Source: Gemmatimonadota bacterium (GTDB taxonomy: Bacteria; Gemmatimonadota; Gemmatimonadetes; Longimicrobiales; Gaopeijiaceae). From it: a stretch of DNA of 64,000 nucleotides. Shown here piece after piece: positions 15,542 through 24,181 of the stretch (position 1 is the first letter of the stretch; each line of letters starts with the position of its first letter). Made by a program: the position numbers and the translations under genes. The notes beneath the pieces were generated by a model that was given only the letters and a program-made list of their open reading frames with translations, made no database searches and was not told the DNA's origin. The DNA is taken from positions 62,001 to 126,000 of the forward strand of contig JAJEBW010000048.1 of NCBI GenBank assembly GCA_022822325.1, given 5' to 3'.

Positions 15542-15997
15542 TTGGCCAGAATCGCCGTCGTACACGGCCCCAATCTCAATCTGCTCGGCGTGCGCGAACC
15601 CGGAATCTACGGCACGGCCACCCTCGCGGAGATCGACCGCGTCCTGGAGAGCGAGGCGGCCGCGCTGGGGGTCGAGGTCGAGTGCTTCCAGTCGAACTCC
15701 GAAGGGAGAATTCTGGACTACCTGGCCGAGGTGCGGGAACGCGCTGACGGAATCGTGATCAATCCGGCCGGGTTGGGGCACACCTCGGTGGCGCTCCTGG
15801 ATGGACTGCTGGCGGTGAACCGGCCCTTCGTCGAGGTCCACCTCTCCAATCCCTACCGGCGCGAAGGCTTCCGGCGCCGTTCCTTCCTGACTCCCGCCGC
15901 CGCGGGGCTGGTCGCCGGATTCGGGGTTGACAGCTACATTTCAGGCTTTCGTTGTCTCTGCGGCGTCCTGGCCCGGCAGGCGGGTGCCGATTCGTGA
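15542..15997 (+). CDS. aroQ: Type II 3-dehydroquinate dehydratase
   Basis: 151 residues, the usual size. It converts 3-dehydroquinate to 3-dehydroshikimate in the shikimate pathway. Visible landmarks are GPNLNLLGVREPGIYG with the flexible-loop Arg and catalytic Tyr, CFQSNSEG, the histidine in GHTSVALLDG and EVHLSNPYRREGFR. The NPGAYTHTS motif of the family reads NPAGLGHTS here. The start is TTG 15542 with AGGA six bases upstream; a TTG at 15473 would add 23 residues with no family counterpart. TTGACA (15473-15478) and its inverse TGTCAA (15509-15514) lie just upstream, but no matching -10 is visible. Confidence 0.9.
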   Translation: MARIAVVHGPNLNLLGVREPGIYGTATLAEIDRVLESEAAALGVEVECFQSNSEGRILDYLAEVRERADGIVINPAGLGHTSVALLDGLLAVNRPFVEVHLSNPYRREGFRRRSFLTPAAAGLVAGFGVDSYISGFRCLCGVLARQAGADS

Positions 15998-16004
15998 GGA
16001 ACCG

Positions 16005-16571
16005 ATGGCAAGCACCGCGAACTTTCGCAACGGCATGGTCCTGGAGATCGACGGCGTTCTCTGGACGATCACCTATTTTCAGCATGTGAAGCCCGGCAAG
16101 GGTGGGGCCTTCGTGCGCACGAAGCTCAAGAATGTGCTCACCGGAGCGGTCGTGGACCGGACCTTTCGCGCGGGGGAGCGGGTGACGAGCGTGCGGCTGG
16201 AGCGGCGACCGGTCAACTATTCGTACACCGACGGCGAGTTCTACCACTTCATGGACCAGGAGACCTACGACCTGATCCCGATCGGGGGGGAGATGCTGGG
16301 CAGGAGCCAGCTTCGGTACCTGAAGGAAAACATGGAGTGCCAGGGGCTCGTGCACGATGGAAATGTGATCAGCGTGGAGCTTCCCGACTTCGTCGAGCTG
16401 GAGGTGACCGACACCGATCCCGGCTTCCGCGGAGACACCGCCCAGGGCGCGACCAAGCCCGCCACCCTCGAGACGGGGGCGGTGGTGCAGGTGCCGCTCT
16501 TCATCGAGGTGGGCGACCGGCTGCGCATCGACCGCCGCGAGGACAAATACCTGACCCGGGTGACCGGATGA
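16005..16571 (+). CDS. efp: Translation elongation factor P
   Basis: 188 residues in the three-domain EF-P fold. It binds ribosomes stalled on polyproline. The tip loop reads KPGKGGAF with Lys-32 as the expected modification site. The C-terminal signature [22 protein letters not shown] is present in full. No modification gene (epmA/epmB, earP or ymfI) is adjacent, so the type of modification is unknown. Several Pro-rich proteins in this window (the TolA/TonB-like linker, the AccB linker) would need it. It starts seven nucleotides after aroQ and overlaps accB in ATGA. Confidence 0.96.
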   Translation: MASTANFRNGMVLEIDGVLWTITYFQHVKPGKGGAFVRTKLKNVLTGAVVDRTFRAGERVTSVRLERRPVNYSYTDGEFYHFMDQETYDLIPIGGEMLGRSQLRYLKENMECQGLVHDGNVISVELPDFVELEVTDTDPGFRGDTAQGATKPATLETGAVVQVPLFIEVGDRLRIDRREDKYLTRVTG

Positions 16572-17041
16572 TCGACATCGAGCTGTTGCGGGCGCTGGTC
16601 GAGCTCGTCGACGAGTCCTCGCTGGATTCGCTGGAGATCGAGCGCGGCGCAACCCGCATCCGGATGGCCAAGTCGCCGCCCGGAGGGGCCGTGGTTCATT
16701 CCCCGGCCGCCCCGCCTCCCGCCCCCGTTCCCGCTCCCGCCCCGCCTTCCGAGGCCGCCGAGGCCGAACCGGAGCCGCCCTCTTCCCCCACCGCCGCCAC
16801 CCTGGTCGATGTAGTCTCGCCGATGGTGGGCACATTCTACCGCGCCCCCTCCCCCGACGCCGATCCCTATGTCGAGGTGGGCGCGCGGGTGGGCGCCGGC
16901 GATGTCCTCTGCGTGATCGAGGCGATGAAGCTCATGAACGAACTCGAGTGCGAGGCGGCGGGCCGGATTGCCGAGATCTGCGTCGACAACGCCGAACCGG
17001 TCGACTATGGGCAACTCCTCTTCCGGGTCGAGCCCGACTGA
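16568..17041 (+). CDS. accB: Acetyl-CoA carboxylase biotin carboxyl carrier protein
   Basis: 157 residues: a short N-terminal helical region, a Pro/Ala-rich hinge (about 40-78, runs of PAPVPAPAP), and a C-terminal biotinyl domain with the attachment motif EAMKLMNE and Lys-121 as the biotinylated residue. It carries the carboxyl group between AccC and the carboxyltransferase in the first step of fatty-acid synthesis. The order efp-accB-accC is a common arrangement. accA and accD are not in the window; a biotin transporter (bioY) is at 54.2 kb. Confidence 0.95.
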   Translation: MIDIELLRALVELVDESSLDSLEIERGATRIRMAKSPPGGAVVHSPAAPPPAPVPAPAPPSEAAEAEPEPPSSPTAATLVDVVSPMVGTFYRAPSPDADPYVEVGARVGAGDVLCVIEAMKLMNELECEAAGRIAEICVDNAEPVDYGQLLFRVEPD

Positions 17042-17070
17042 GGGGCGCCGGCGCCGGCCGCGGAGAGGGC

Positions 17071-18420
17071 ATGTTCCGGAAACTTCTGATCGCGAACCGC
17101 GGCGAGATCGCGTTGCGGATCGTGCGCGCCTGCCGAGAGCTTGACATTCGCACCGTTGCGGTGTATTCGGAGGCCGATCGCGAGTCGCTTCATGTGCGCT
17201 TTGCCGACGAGGCCATCTGCATCGGGCCGGCCCGCGCCGCCGAGTCCTACCTGAAGGTTCCCCGGATCATCGCAGCGGCGGAGATCACCGGAGCGGAGGC
17301 GGTGCATCCCGGGTACGGATTCCTGGCCGAGAACGCCGAATTCGCCGAGATCTGCCGCCGTTCCGATCTGGTCTTCGTCGGGCCGACCCCGGATCAGATC
17401 CGCGCGATGGGCGACAAGGCGGTGGCCCGCGAAACGATGCGAAAGGCGGGGGTGCCGGTTGTGCCGGGATCGGATGGGGTGGTCGAGGACGAAGCCGAGG
17501 CGCTCGAGGTTGCGCACCGAATCGGATTCCCGGTGATGATCAAGGCGGCGGCCGGGGGCGGGGGGAAGGGGATGCGGATTGCGGGCTACGACGGCGTCTT
17601 CGCGCGCACCTTCGCGACTGCCCGGGCCGAGGCGGAGGCCAACTTCGGCGACGGCGCGATGTACCTGGAACGGTGCATCGTCAAGCCGCGCCACATCGAG
17701 TTCCAGATCTTCGGCGACAAGTTCGGGCGCGTCGTTCACCTGGGCGAGCGCGACTGCTCGATTCAGCGGCGCCACCAGAAGCTCGTGGAGGAATCCCCCT
17801 CTCCCGCCCTCCACCCCGGGTTGCGCGCGCGCATGGGCGAGGCGGCGGTGCGGGCCGCGGAGGCGATCGACTACGTCGGCGCGGGAACGGTCGAGTTCCT
17901 CCTTGACGAATCCGGCGAGTTCTTCTTCATCGAGATGAACACCCGCATCCAGGTGGAGCATCCGGTCACCGAGGCCACGACCGGACTCGATCTGGTCAAG
18001 GAACAGATCCGGGTGGCCGCGGGCGAACCGCTCTCCTTCGCGCCCGGGGTGCAGCGCCATCAGGGCCACGCCATCGAATTCCGGGTGAACGCCGAGGATC
18101 CCGCGCAGGATTTCGCTCCCTCTCCGGGACTCGTCACCGTCTTCCACCAGCCGGGCGGGCCGGGGGTGCGGGTGGACACGCACGTCTATTCCGGATACCA
18201 GGTGCCGCCCTTCTACGATTCCCTTCTGGCCAAGTTGATCGTATGGGGGAATACCCGCGACGAGGCGGTGGTGCGGGGGCGCGAGGCGCTGGAATCGTTC
18301 GTGGTGGAGGGGATTTCGACGACGATCGGCTACCTGGCCGCCATCACCCGCGACGAGAAGTTCGGCGAGGGCGAGGTGGATACCGGATTCGTGGAGCGCT
18401 TCGGAGGGGCCGAATCGTGA
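17071..18420 (+). CDS. accC: Acetyl-CoA carboxylase biotin carboxylase subunit
   Basis: 449 residues, full length. An N-terminal biotin carboxylase domain opens with [18 protein letters not shown]. The ATP-grasp domain has the glycine loop [13 protein letters not shown] (about 158-170), and the catalytic segment is [14 protein letters not shown] (about 288-301). It carboxylates the biotin on AccB using ATP and bicarbonate. ATG 17071 follows GGAGAGGGC. The stop lies in GTGA, which opens a 29-codon mini-ORF leading into comB. Confidence 0.96.
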   Translation: MFRKLLIANRGEIALRIVRACRELDIRTVAVYSEADRESLHVRFADEAICIGPARAAESYLKVPRIIAAAEITGAEAVHPGYGFLAENAEFAEICRRSDLVFVGPTPDQIRAMGDKAVARETMRKAGVPVVPGSDGVVEDEAEALEVAHRIGFPVMIKAAAGGGGKGMRIAGYDGVFARTFATARAEAEANFGDGAMYLERCIVKPRHIEFQIFGDKFGRVVHLGERDCSIQRRHQKLVEESPSPALHPGLRARMGEAAVRAAEAIDYVGAGTVEFLLDESGEFFFIEMNTRIQVEHPVTEATTGLDLVKEQIRVAAGEPLSFAPGVQRHQGHAIEFRVNAEDPAQDFAPSPGLVTVFHQPGGPGVRVDTHVYSGYQVPPFYDSLLAKLIVWGNTRDEAVVRGREALESFVVEGISTTIGYLAAITRDEKFGEGEVDTGFVERFGGAES

Positions 18421-18506
18421 CGGACCGGCACGGGAAAACGGTCGCGAAGGGACCGGTCGCGAGGGCATGGTTGGCCGGGAACCGAATCGCGAGGGAACGG
18501 CCATGA
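18417..18506 (+). other. Mini-ORF bridging accC and comB (29 codons)
   Basis: GTG overlaps the accC stop (GTGA, 18417-18420) and TGA overlaps the comB start (ATGA, 18503-18506). GGAGGGG precedes it at about eight bases. The interior is made of three degenerate copies of CGGTCGCGAAGGGAC (18439, 18454 and, weaker, 18483). The predicted peptide is basic (begins [12 protein letters not shown]). It may be a coupling device or a chance open frame. Confidence 0.35.
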
Positions 18507-19213
18507 AGCTCCGCGTCTGCTTCACCCCCGCCGAGGTCCGCGCCGGAGAGCTGGAAGACGCCGCGGCGATCGTGATCGATGTGGTGCGCGCGACCTCGTG
18601 CCTGGTGGAGGCGCTGGCGAATGGGGCGGCGGCGGTCCGGCCGGCGGTCTCGGTGGAGGAAGCGCGCTCGGCGCGGGAAGGGGATGCGCTGCTCTGCGGG
18701 GAGCGGGGAGGACTGAGGATCGCGGGATTCGACCTGGGGAACTCCCCGCGCGAATTCGACGCCGGGCGGGTTGCGGGACGGCGCCTGGTGATGACCACGA
18801 CCAATGGAACGCGGGCGCTGGCGGCGGCGAAGGGGGCGCGGCGGATCATCGTCGGGGCCTTCATGAATCTGGAGGCGGTGGCGCGCGCGGTGAGCGGCGA
18901 ACGCTCGGTGGTGATCGTGTGCGCGGGCAAGAAGGGGCGCTTCGCCCTGGACGACACCCTCTGCGCCGGGGAGATCGTGCGGCGAATCGTGGATGGCGGA
19001 GCGCGGGGCGCGACGCTGGCCGAAGACGCGCGCGCGGCCGCCGATCTGGCGCGCTTGCATGGGGTCTCGGCCGCCGTCCTTGCCGGGACGGCCGCCGGGC
19101 GAGCGCTGGTGGAGGTGGGGCTCGGGGACGATCTGGAACTGTGCGCCGCGGTGGACCGCCATAAGATTGTTCCCATGATGCGAGACGAGATCATTACCGC
19201 GACGGCCCGGTAG
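18503..19213 (+). CDS. comB: ComB-family 2-phosphosulfolactate phosphatase homologue
   Basis: 236 residues matching the ComB family, whose characterised members hydrolyse 2-phosphosulfolactate to sulfolactate in coenzyme M synthesis. Motifs are VIDVVRATS (about residues 22-30), GERGGLRIAGFDLGNSP, TTTNGTRAL and CAGKKGRFALDDTLCAG. Many non-methanogenic bacteria carry this gene without coenzyme M, so the actual substrate here is uncertain. ATG 18503 has AGGGAA upstream. No other coenzyme M gene is nearby. Confidence 0.85.
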   Translation: MKLRVCFTPAEVRAGELEDAAAIVIDVVRATSCLVEALANGAAAVRPAVSVEEARSAREGDALLCGERGGLRIAGFDLGNSPREFDAGRVAGRRLVMTTTNGTRALAAAKGARRIIVGAFMNLEAVARAVSGERSVVIVCAGKKGRFALDDTLCAGEIVRRIVDGGARGATLAEDARAAADLARLHGVSAAVLAGTAAGRALVEVGLGDDLELCAAVDRHKIVPMMRDEIITATAR

Positions 19214-19228
19214 GGCCTCTCCCCGGCG

Positions 19229-21790
19229 ATGCTGCCCTGGCGCCGCAAGGACGGAGCCGACCGACCGCGAGCCGCGAAGTCCCCGCGCCGCCGTGCGCCT
19301 GCCTCCGCCGGGAAGGACGGCGACGCCGCGCCGACCGTCCTCAATCCCACCCTGGCGCTGGTGATCGCGGTGGTGGCCTTCCTCGTCGCGGCCGCGCTCT
19401 TCCCGATCGGGATTCTGGGCGCGCGCGTCTCCGGGCTCTTTCCGGCGGGCAACCCGGTCGGCGATGTCGGCGAGGCGCTGAAGCGTCTCCTCTCCGGCGC
19501 GATCGGGCTGGGCAGCGCGGCGATTCCCCTGGGACTGATGGCCACGGCGGCCACGATCGGGGGCTGGTGGTCGCCGCAGGCGCGCCGCAGCGCGTGGACC
19601 CTGACCGCCGCCCTCCTGGCGTTCCTTCCACTCGGCGCCGACCTCGCGGGCGCGCGCGAATCGCTCACCGGAGTGGCGGGCCGCGCGATGGGCGGGCCCT
19701 TGATCGAAGCCGTGGGGCGGCCTGCGGGGTGGGTGCTCTACCTTACCGCGGTGGTGGTGGCCGCGGTGGCCGCCTTCCGCTTCGATCCGTTGCGGCCGCC
19801 GTCGTTGGCGGCGGGGCTGGTGATGCGGGGGGTGCGGTGGGGGGGGCGGGGGACCCGTGCCGCCGCCGGAAGCTGGCTCGCGCGACTGCGGGAGGAGCGG
19901 GCGGCGCGCCGCAAGGAGGCTGCGCGGAAGGAGGCTGTGCGGAAGAGCGAGCGGGAAGAGACCGAACTGGCGGGTCGCCGGCGGGGCAGGGGCGCGGCCG
20001 GATGGAAACTGCGGTCCGCGACGCTCGGGTTGGGCGCAACGGGGAAGGCGTCGGAATCCGCGGCCGCATCGGAGTCGCGGCCCGCACCCGACGCCCCCCA
20101 CGGCAACGATGGCGAATCCGGGCCGGTTCCCGAAAACGCCGCCCGGGACCAGGACGCCGCCCGGGACCGGGACGGTTCCCCCGAAGATCCCGCGCCCGCG
20201 CCTTCTCCCACCCCCGCCCCCCCCTCCGCCGTCCATCCGCTTCAGGCAACCGAAGACAAGCCCTGGCGGCCACCCTCGGACCTCCTCACCGCGCCGGCGC
20301 CCCGCAACCGCGTCGGCATGGACGACGCCCTCGACCAGCTCGGCCGGGTGCTCGTCAAGACGCTGCGCACCTTCAATGTCGGCAGCGAGATCTCGGGGCG
20401 CACCACCGGACCGGTCATCACCCAGTACGAGGTCGTTCCGGCGGCGGGGGTGAAGGTGAACCGCATCGCCAACCTGGACGCCGATCTCGCCCTCGCGATG
20501 CGGGCCCGCAGCGTGCGCATCGTCGCTCCGATCCCGGGGAAGGGGGCGGTGGGCGTCGAGATCCCGAACCCGCATCCGGAGATGGTGCGGCTCCGCGAAG
20601 TCCTCGAGGCGCCGGCCTACTCGGGCTCCCGGGCGGCGCTTCCCCTGGCGCTGGGTCGCGATCTCGGCGGCGAACCCTGGATCGCCGATCTGGCGCGAAT
20701 GCCGCACGCGCTCATCGCCGGCGCGACCGGTTCCGGCAAGTCGGTCTGCCTCAACACCGTCATCGCCAGCCTGGTCTACCGCCACGGTCCCGACCGCCTC
20801 CGCCTCCTCCTGATCGACCCCAAGATGGTCGAGCTCTCCGCCTACGCCGACCTTCCCCACCTCCGCCACCCCGTCGTCACCGACCCGAAGGAAGCCGCCG
20901 GAGTGCTCAAATGGGCGGTTCTGGAGATGGAGCGGCGCTACGCCCTGCTCAGCGCGAATGGAGTTCGGTCGCTGCGCGAGTTCAATGCCCGGGTGGAGCG
21001 CGGGGTGTCGCTGCGAGCCGCCGAACCCGATGGCCCCGAGCAGGATCCGGGCCGGTGGGACTATCGCGGCGGAGCGCTTCCCTGGATCGTGGTGGTGGTG
21101 GACGAGCTCGCCGATCTGATGATGACGGTGCAGGCCGAGGTGGAAAAACCGCTGACCCAACTGGCGCAGAAGGCGCGCGCGATCGGCATCCATCTCCTGG
21201 TCGCCACCCAGCGTCCCAGCGTGAATGTGATTACCGGGCTGATCAAGGCCAACTTCCCCTGCCGGATCGCCTTCCGGGTCGCCTCCAAGACCGATTCGCG
21301 CACGATTCTCGACCAGAATGGGGCCGATTCGCTCCTCGGCGCGGGCGACATGCTCTTTCTTCCCCCGGGGCGAAGCGAACCGGTGCGGATTCAGGGCGCC
21401 TACCTTTCGACCGACGAGACCGAGGCGCTGATGTCGTGGTACCGGGGCCGGGCCGCATCGGTGGAGGGGCTGGAACGCGCGCGCGCCGCACGGGCCGAGG
21501 CCGATATCCTGGAGGAGGTGCGGGAGCTCGAGGGGGAAGCCGGGGACGGGGATGCGGGGGGAGGGTGGGGGGATTGGGACGAACTCTTCCGCGAGGCGGC
21601 GCTGGTCTGCATTCAGAATGGCGGCGGTTCGACCTCCCTCCTGCAACGGCGGCTCCGGATCGGGTACGGACGCGCGGCCCGGGTGGTGGACCAGCTTCAC
21701 GACGCGGGGGTGCTGGGTCCGCCCGATGGCTCGAAGCCCCGCGAAGTCCTGGTCGGCGCCGACTCGCTGGACGAGATATGTCCCGCCTGA
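19229..21790 (+). CDS. ftsK: DNA translocase FtsK
   Basis: 853 residues. Four N-terminal membrane helices lie at about 35-60, 90-118, 120-140 and 165-185; then comes a long disordered Ala/Arg/Pro/Glu linker to about residue 340; then the alpha-beta RecA-like motor with Walker A GATGSGKS at about 497-504 and Walker B-type IVVVVDELADLMM near 620; and a C-terminal winged-helix gamma domain (NGGGSTSLLQRRLRIGYGRA) that reads KOPS-like sites. It clears and decatenates chromosome termini at the septum. The C-terminus overlaps lolA by 13 nt. Confidence 0.95.
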   Translation: MLPWRRKDGADRPRAAKSPRRRAPASAGKDGDAAPTVLNPTLALVIAVVAFLVAAALFPIGILGARVSGLFPAGNPVGDVGEALKRLLSGAIGLGSAAIPLGLMATAATIGGWWSPQARRSAWTLTAALLAFLPLGADLAGARESLTGVAGRAMGGPLIEAVGRPAGWVLYLTAVVVAAVAAFRFDPLRPPSLAAGLVMRGVRWGGRGTRAAAGSWLARLREERAARRKEAARKEAVRKSEREETELAGRRRGRGAAGWKLRSATLGLGATGKASESAAASESRPAPDAPHGNDGESGPVPENAARDQDAARDRDGSPEDPAPAPSPTPAPPSAVHPLQATEDKPWRPPSDLLTAPAPRNRVGMDDALDQLGRVLVKTLRTFNVGSEISGRTTGPVITQYEVVPAAGVKVNRIANLDADLALAMRARSVRIVAPIPGKGAVGVEIPNPHPEMVRLREVLEAPAYSGSRAALPLALGRDLGGEPWIADLARMPHALIAGATGSGKSVCLNTVIASLVYRHGPDRLRLLLIDPKMVELSAYADLPHLRHPVVTDPKEAAGVLKWAVLEMERRYALLSANGVRSLREFNARVERGVSLRAAEPDGPEQDPGRWDYRGGALPWIVVVVDELADLMMTVQAEVEKPLTQLAQKARAIGIHLLVATQRPSVNVITGLIKANFPCRIAFRVASKTDSRTILDQNGADSLLGAGDMLFLPPGRSEPVRIQGAYLSTDETEALMSWYRGRAASVEGLERARAARAEADILEEVRELEGEAGDGDAGGGWGDWDELFREAALVCIQNGGGSTSLLQRRLRIGYGRAARVVDQLHDAGVLGPPDGSKPREVLVGADSLDEICPA

Positions 21791-22473
21791 GCGCCGGTGC
21801 GGTTCTGGCCTGGGCCGTCTTCCCCCCCTTGGGAACGCCGGCCGCTGCCGCGCAGGAGAGCGCTTCCCCCCTTGCGCAGGCGGCCCGAATCTATCGTGAA
21901 CTGCCCGCCATCTGCGCCGATTTCGAGCAGACGATCGAGGTGCGTCTCGCGAGGCGGCGGATCGACAGCGCGGGAAGGGTGTGCCGGCGGCAGCCCGATC
22001 TCTTCTCGATGCGCTTCATCGGACCCGGCGGCGATCCCAACGGCGATCTCGTGGTGTCCGACGGCGAACACCTCTGGGTCTATTACCCGACCCTTGACGA
22101 GGAGCAGGTCATGCGCTATCCCGCGGCGGACTCGCCCGGCGGCCGGAACTTCTTTCGCGAACTCCTGGAGGATCAGGGATCCCGCTACGAGGCCGCCAGC
22201 GAGGGGATGGAGCGCGTGGATGGACGGGACTGCCTCGTCGTCGCCCTCGCCCCGCACGGCCGGACCGCCTACCGCGGCGCCCGTCTCTGGCTCGACGCCG
22301 CCTCGCACCTGATCCGCCGTCTCGAGATCCACGAAGAGAGCGGCAATGTCCGCACCGTCACGCTGCGCAACCTCGACCTGGAACCGGCGATCGATCCCGC
22401 GACCTTCACCTTCGTTCCTCCCGCGGGCGCCCGCATCAGCGGCGGTCCGGGCATTCCGGGGAGCCACCGGTGA
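21778..22473 (+). CDS. lolA: Outer-membrane lipoprotein carrier LolA
   Basis: 231 residues: a signal peptide (about 1-26, with AVLAWAVFPPLGTPAAAAQ), then a LolA/LolB-type incomplete beta-barrel (motifs ICADFEQTIE, GRVCRRQPDLFSMRF, GEHLWVYYPTLDEEQV, RRLEIHEESGNVRTVTL). It shuttles lipoproteins such as Pal across the periplasm. The gene starts within the end of ftsK, an arrangement seen in several diderm phyla, and its stop overlaps the rimO GTG. Confidence 0.88.
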   Translation: MSRLSAGAVLAWAVFPPLGTPAAAAQESASPLAQAARIYRELPAICADFEQTIEVRLARRRIDSAGRVCRRQPDLFSMRFIGPGGDPNGDLVVSDGEHLWVYYPTLDEEQVMRYPAADSPGGRNFFRELLEDQGSRYEAASEGMERVDGRDCLVVALAPHGRTAYRGARLWLDAASHLIRRLEIHEESGNVRTVTLRNLDLEPAIDPATFTFVPPAGARISGGPGIPGSHR

Positions 22474-23969
22474 GGCTTCGCACCCGCGATCTTCCCGTCC
22501 TTCCGGTTTCGGCGGGGCCGGTGCGCCCGGGCGGGGGAAGAGGCGTCCGCGCGGTCGATCCCCGCTCCTACGCCGTCGGTCCGGCGGATGGTCCCCGTCT
22601 GGGGCTGGTCACCCTGGGGTGCGACAAGAATACGGTCGATTCCGAGCACATGATGGCGGCGCTGGTCGCGGCGGGCGCGCGCGTCACCAGCGATGTGGAA
22701 TGCGCCGAGGTCGTGGTTGTCAATACCTGCGGCTTCATCGACGCGGCCAAGGAACAGTCGATCGACGCCATCCTGGAGGCCTGCGAGCTCAAGACGCGGG
22801 GCGACGTGCGCGCGGTGGTCGCCGTCGGGTGCATGGTGCAGCGCTACCGCGCAGAGCTGGAGGACGAGATCCCCGAAGTCGATCTCTTCCTTGGCATTGC
22901 CGAGATGGGACGATTGGTTCCTGAGCTCCGCGCCCGGGGCCTCGTGGACGGCCTTCCCCCATCCATTCCCAACATGGAGCGCCCGCTCCGAATCCTCGCC
23001 TCCGAGACGCCCCACACCTCCTTCCTCAAGATCAGCGAGGGTTGCGATCACCGCTGCGCCTTCTGCGCAATCCCCCACATGCGGGGTCTGCACCGCTCCG
23101 CCGCGCTCGAGTCGCTGGTTGCCGAGGCCCGCGCCCTGGGCGAACAGGGCGTGCGCGAACTGAACCTCGTCTCGCAGGACACGACCTGGTATGGCCGCGA
23201 TCTCCGCCGCCGCGACCGCTCCGCGCCCCTCCTCCCCGAGCTCCTGGAGGCGCTGCTGGCGGGAACCGGTGTGGACTGGTACCGGCTGCTGTACATGTAT
23301 CCCTCCGGAATCACTCCGGCGATGATCCGCCTGATCGCGCGCGAACCCAGGATCGTTCCCTATCTGGACCTGCCGCTCCAGCATGGCAGCGACCGCGTCC
23401 TCGCCCGCATGCGCCGTCCCGAACGGCGGAAGACGATTCGCGAACGGGTGCGGCGGCTCCGCGACGAGATCGGGGATCTGACGCTGCGCACAACGGTGAT
23501 CGTGGGCTTTCCCGGCGAGACCGAGGACGATGTCCAGCTCATGATGGAGTTCCTGGAGGAGATCCGCTTCGACCGGGTGGGCGCCTTCGCCTACTCGACC
23601 GAGGAGGGAACGGCGGCGGCGAAGATGCCGGACCAGGTGCCCGCCGAGGCGAAGGCCGAACGGCTGGAGGCGGTCATGGAGCATCAGCGCGCGCTCTCGC
23701 TGGAGTCCAACCTGCAGTGGGTGGGGAAGCGCGTCCGGGTGCTGGTGGACGAGAGGACGCCGGGGCGGTCGCGCCACGAGGCGGTGGGCCGGATGGAGGG
23801 ACAGGCGCTGGAGGTGGATGGACAGACCTTCCTGAGGGCCGCGGGGGGAGCGCAGCCGGGAGAGATCGTCGTCGCGGAGATCTTGGAGGCGGAGGACTAC
23901 GACCTCGTCGGCCGGGTGACGGAGCGGCCGGAGCGCCGAACTCGAAGGGAGCGGAGGAACGATGTCTGA
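22470..23969 (+). CDS. rimO: Ribosomal protein S12 methylthiotransferase RimO
   Basis: 499 residues: an N-terminal MTTase domain (LVTLGCDKNTVDSEHMM, VVNTCGFIDAAKEQSIDAI), a radical SAM domain with Cys-192, Cys-196 and Cys-199 in CDHRCAFC, and a C-terminal TRAM domain. It adds a methylthio group to an aspartate of ribosomal protein S12. The GTG overlaps the lolA stop (GTGA), giving about 40 extra N-terminal residues compared with typical RimO; no better internal start is obvious. The stop codon lies inside the first copy of a 70-bp repeat containing a ribosome-binding site. Confidence 0.93.
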   Translation: MRLRTRDLPVLPVSAGPVRPGGGRGVRAVDPRSYAVGPADGPRLGLVTLGCDKNTVDSEHMMAALVAAGARVTSDVECAEVVVVNTCGFIDAAKEQSIDAILEACELKTRGDVRAVVAVGCMVQRYRAELEDEIPEVDLFLGIAEMGRLVPELRARGLVDGLPPSIPNMERPLRILASETPHTSFLKISEGCDHRCAFCAIPHMRGLHRSAALESLVAEARALGEQGVRELNLVSQDTTWYGRDLRRRDRSAPLLPELLEALLAGTGVDWYRLLYMYPSGITPAMIRLIAREPRIVPYLDLPLQHGSDRVLARMRRPERRKTIRERVRRLRDEIGDLTLRTTVIVGFPGETEDDVQLMMEFLEEIRFDRVGAFAYSTEEGTAAAKMPDQVPAEAKAERLEAVMEHQRALSLESNLQWVGKRVRVLVDERTPGRSRHEAVGRMEGQALEVDGQTFLRAAGGAQPGEIVVAEILEAEDYDLVGRVTERPERRTRRERRNDV

Positions 23970-24111
23970 CGGTCCTCGATGCTCGATTGGATGTCATGCT
24001 CGCACGAAAACAGTGCACGAGAGTTGGAGGATCATGCCTGACGACACTGGATGCACAGTCGGGCGTCGTGCCGCCAACACGACGCGCCAAACCCGGAGGA
24101 ACGATGTCTGA
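23962..24111 (+). other. Mini-ORF 1 after rimO (49 codons)
   Basis: The ATG lies in ATGTCTGA, which also holds the rimO stop, and the TGA lies in the next ATGTCTGA (24104-24111). Preceded by GGAGG at five bases. The peptide is two diverged copies of a 24-25-residue unit (starting MSDGPRCSIGC and MPDDTGCTVGR). It ends RRNDV, exactly as RimO does, because it ends in a copy of the same junction. Confidence 0.4.
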
Positions 24112-24181
24112 CGGTCCTGGATGCGCGGCCGGGTGTCGTGTCTCCGACACGACGCGCCAAATCTGGAGGAACCATGCCTGA
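24104..24181 (+). other. Mini-ORF 2 after rimO (25 codons)
   Basis: Starts at ATG 24104 (GGAGGAACG upstream), which overlaps the stop of mini-ORF 1, and ends at TGA inside ATGCCTGA, which is the start of the oxidoreductase. The peptide begins MSDGPGCAAGCRVSD and ends WRNHA. It is a third copy of the repeat peptide. Confidence 0.4.

Noticed and set aside
18344..21700. Minus-strand open frame of over 1100 codons across comB and ftsK
   Set aside because: Antisense shadow of clear + strand genes; repetitive Arg/Pro sequence, no motif.
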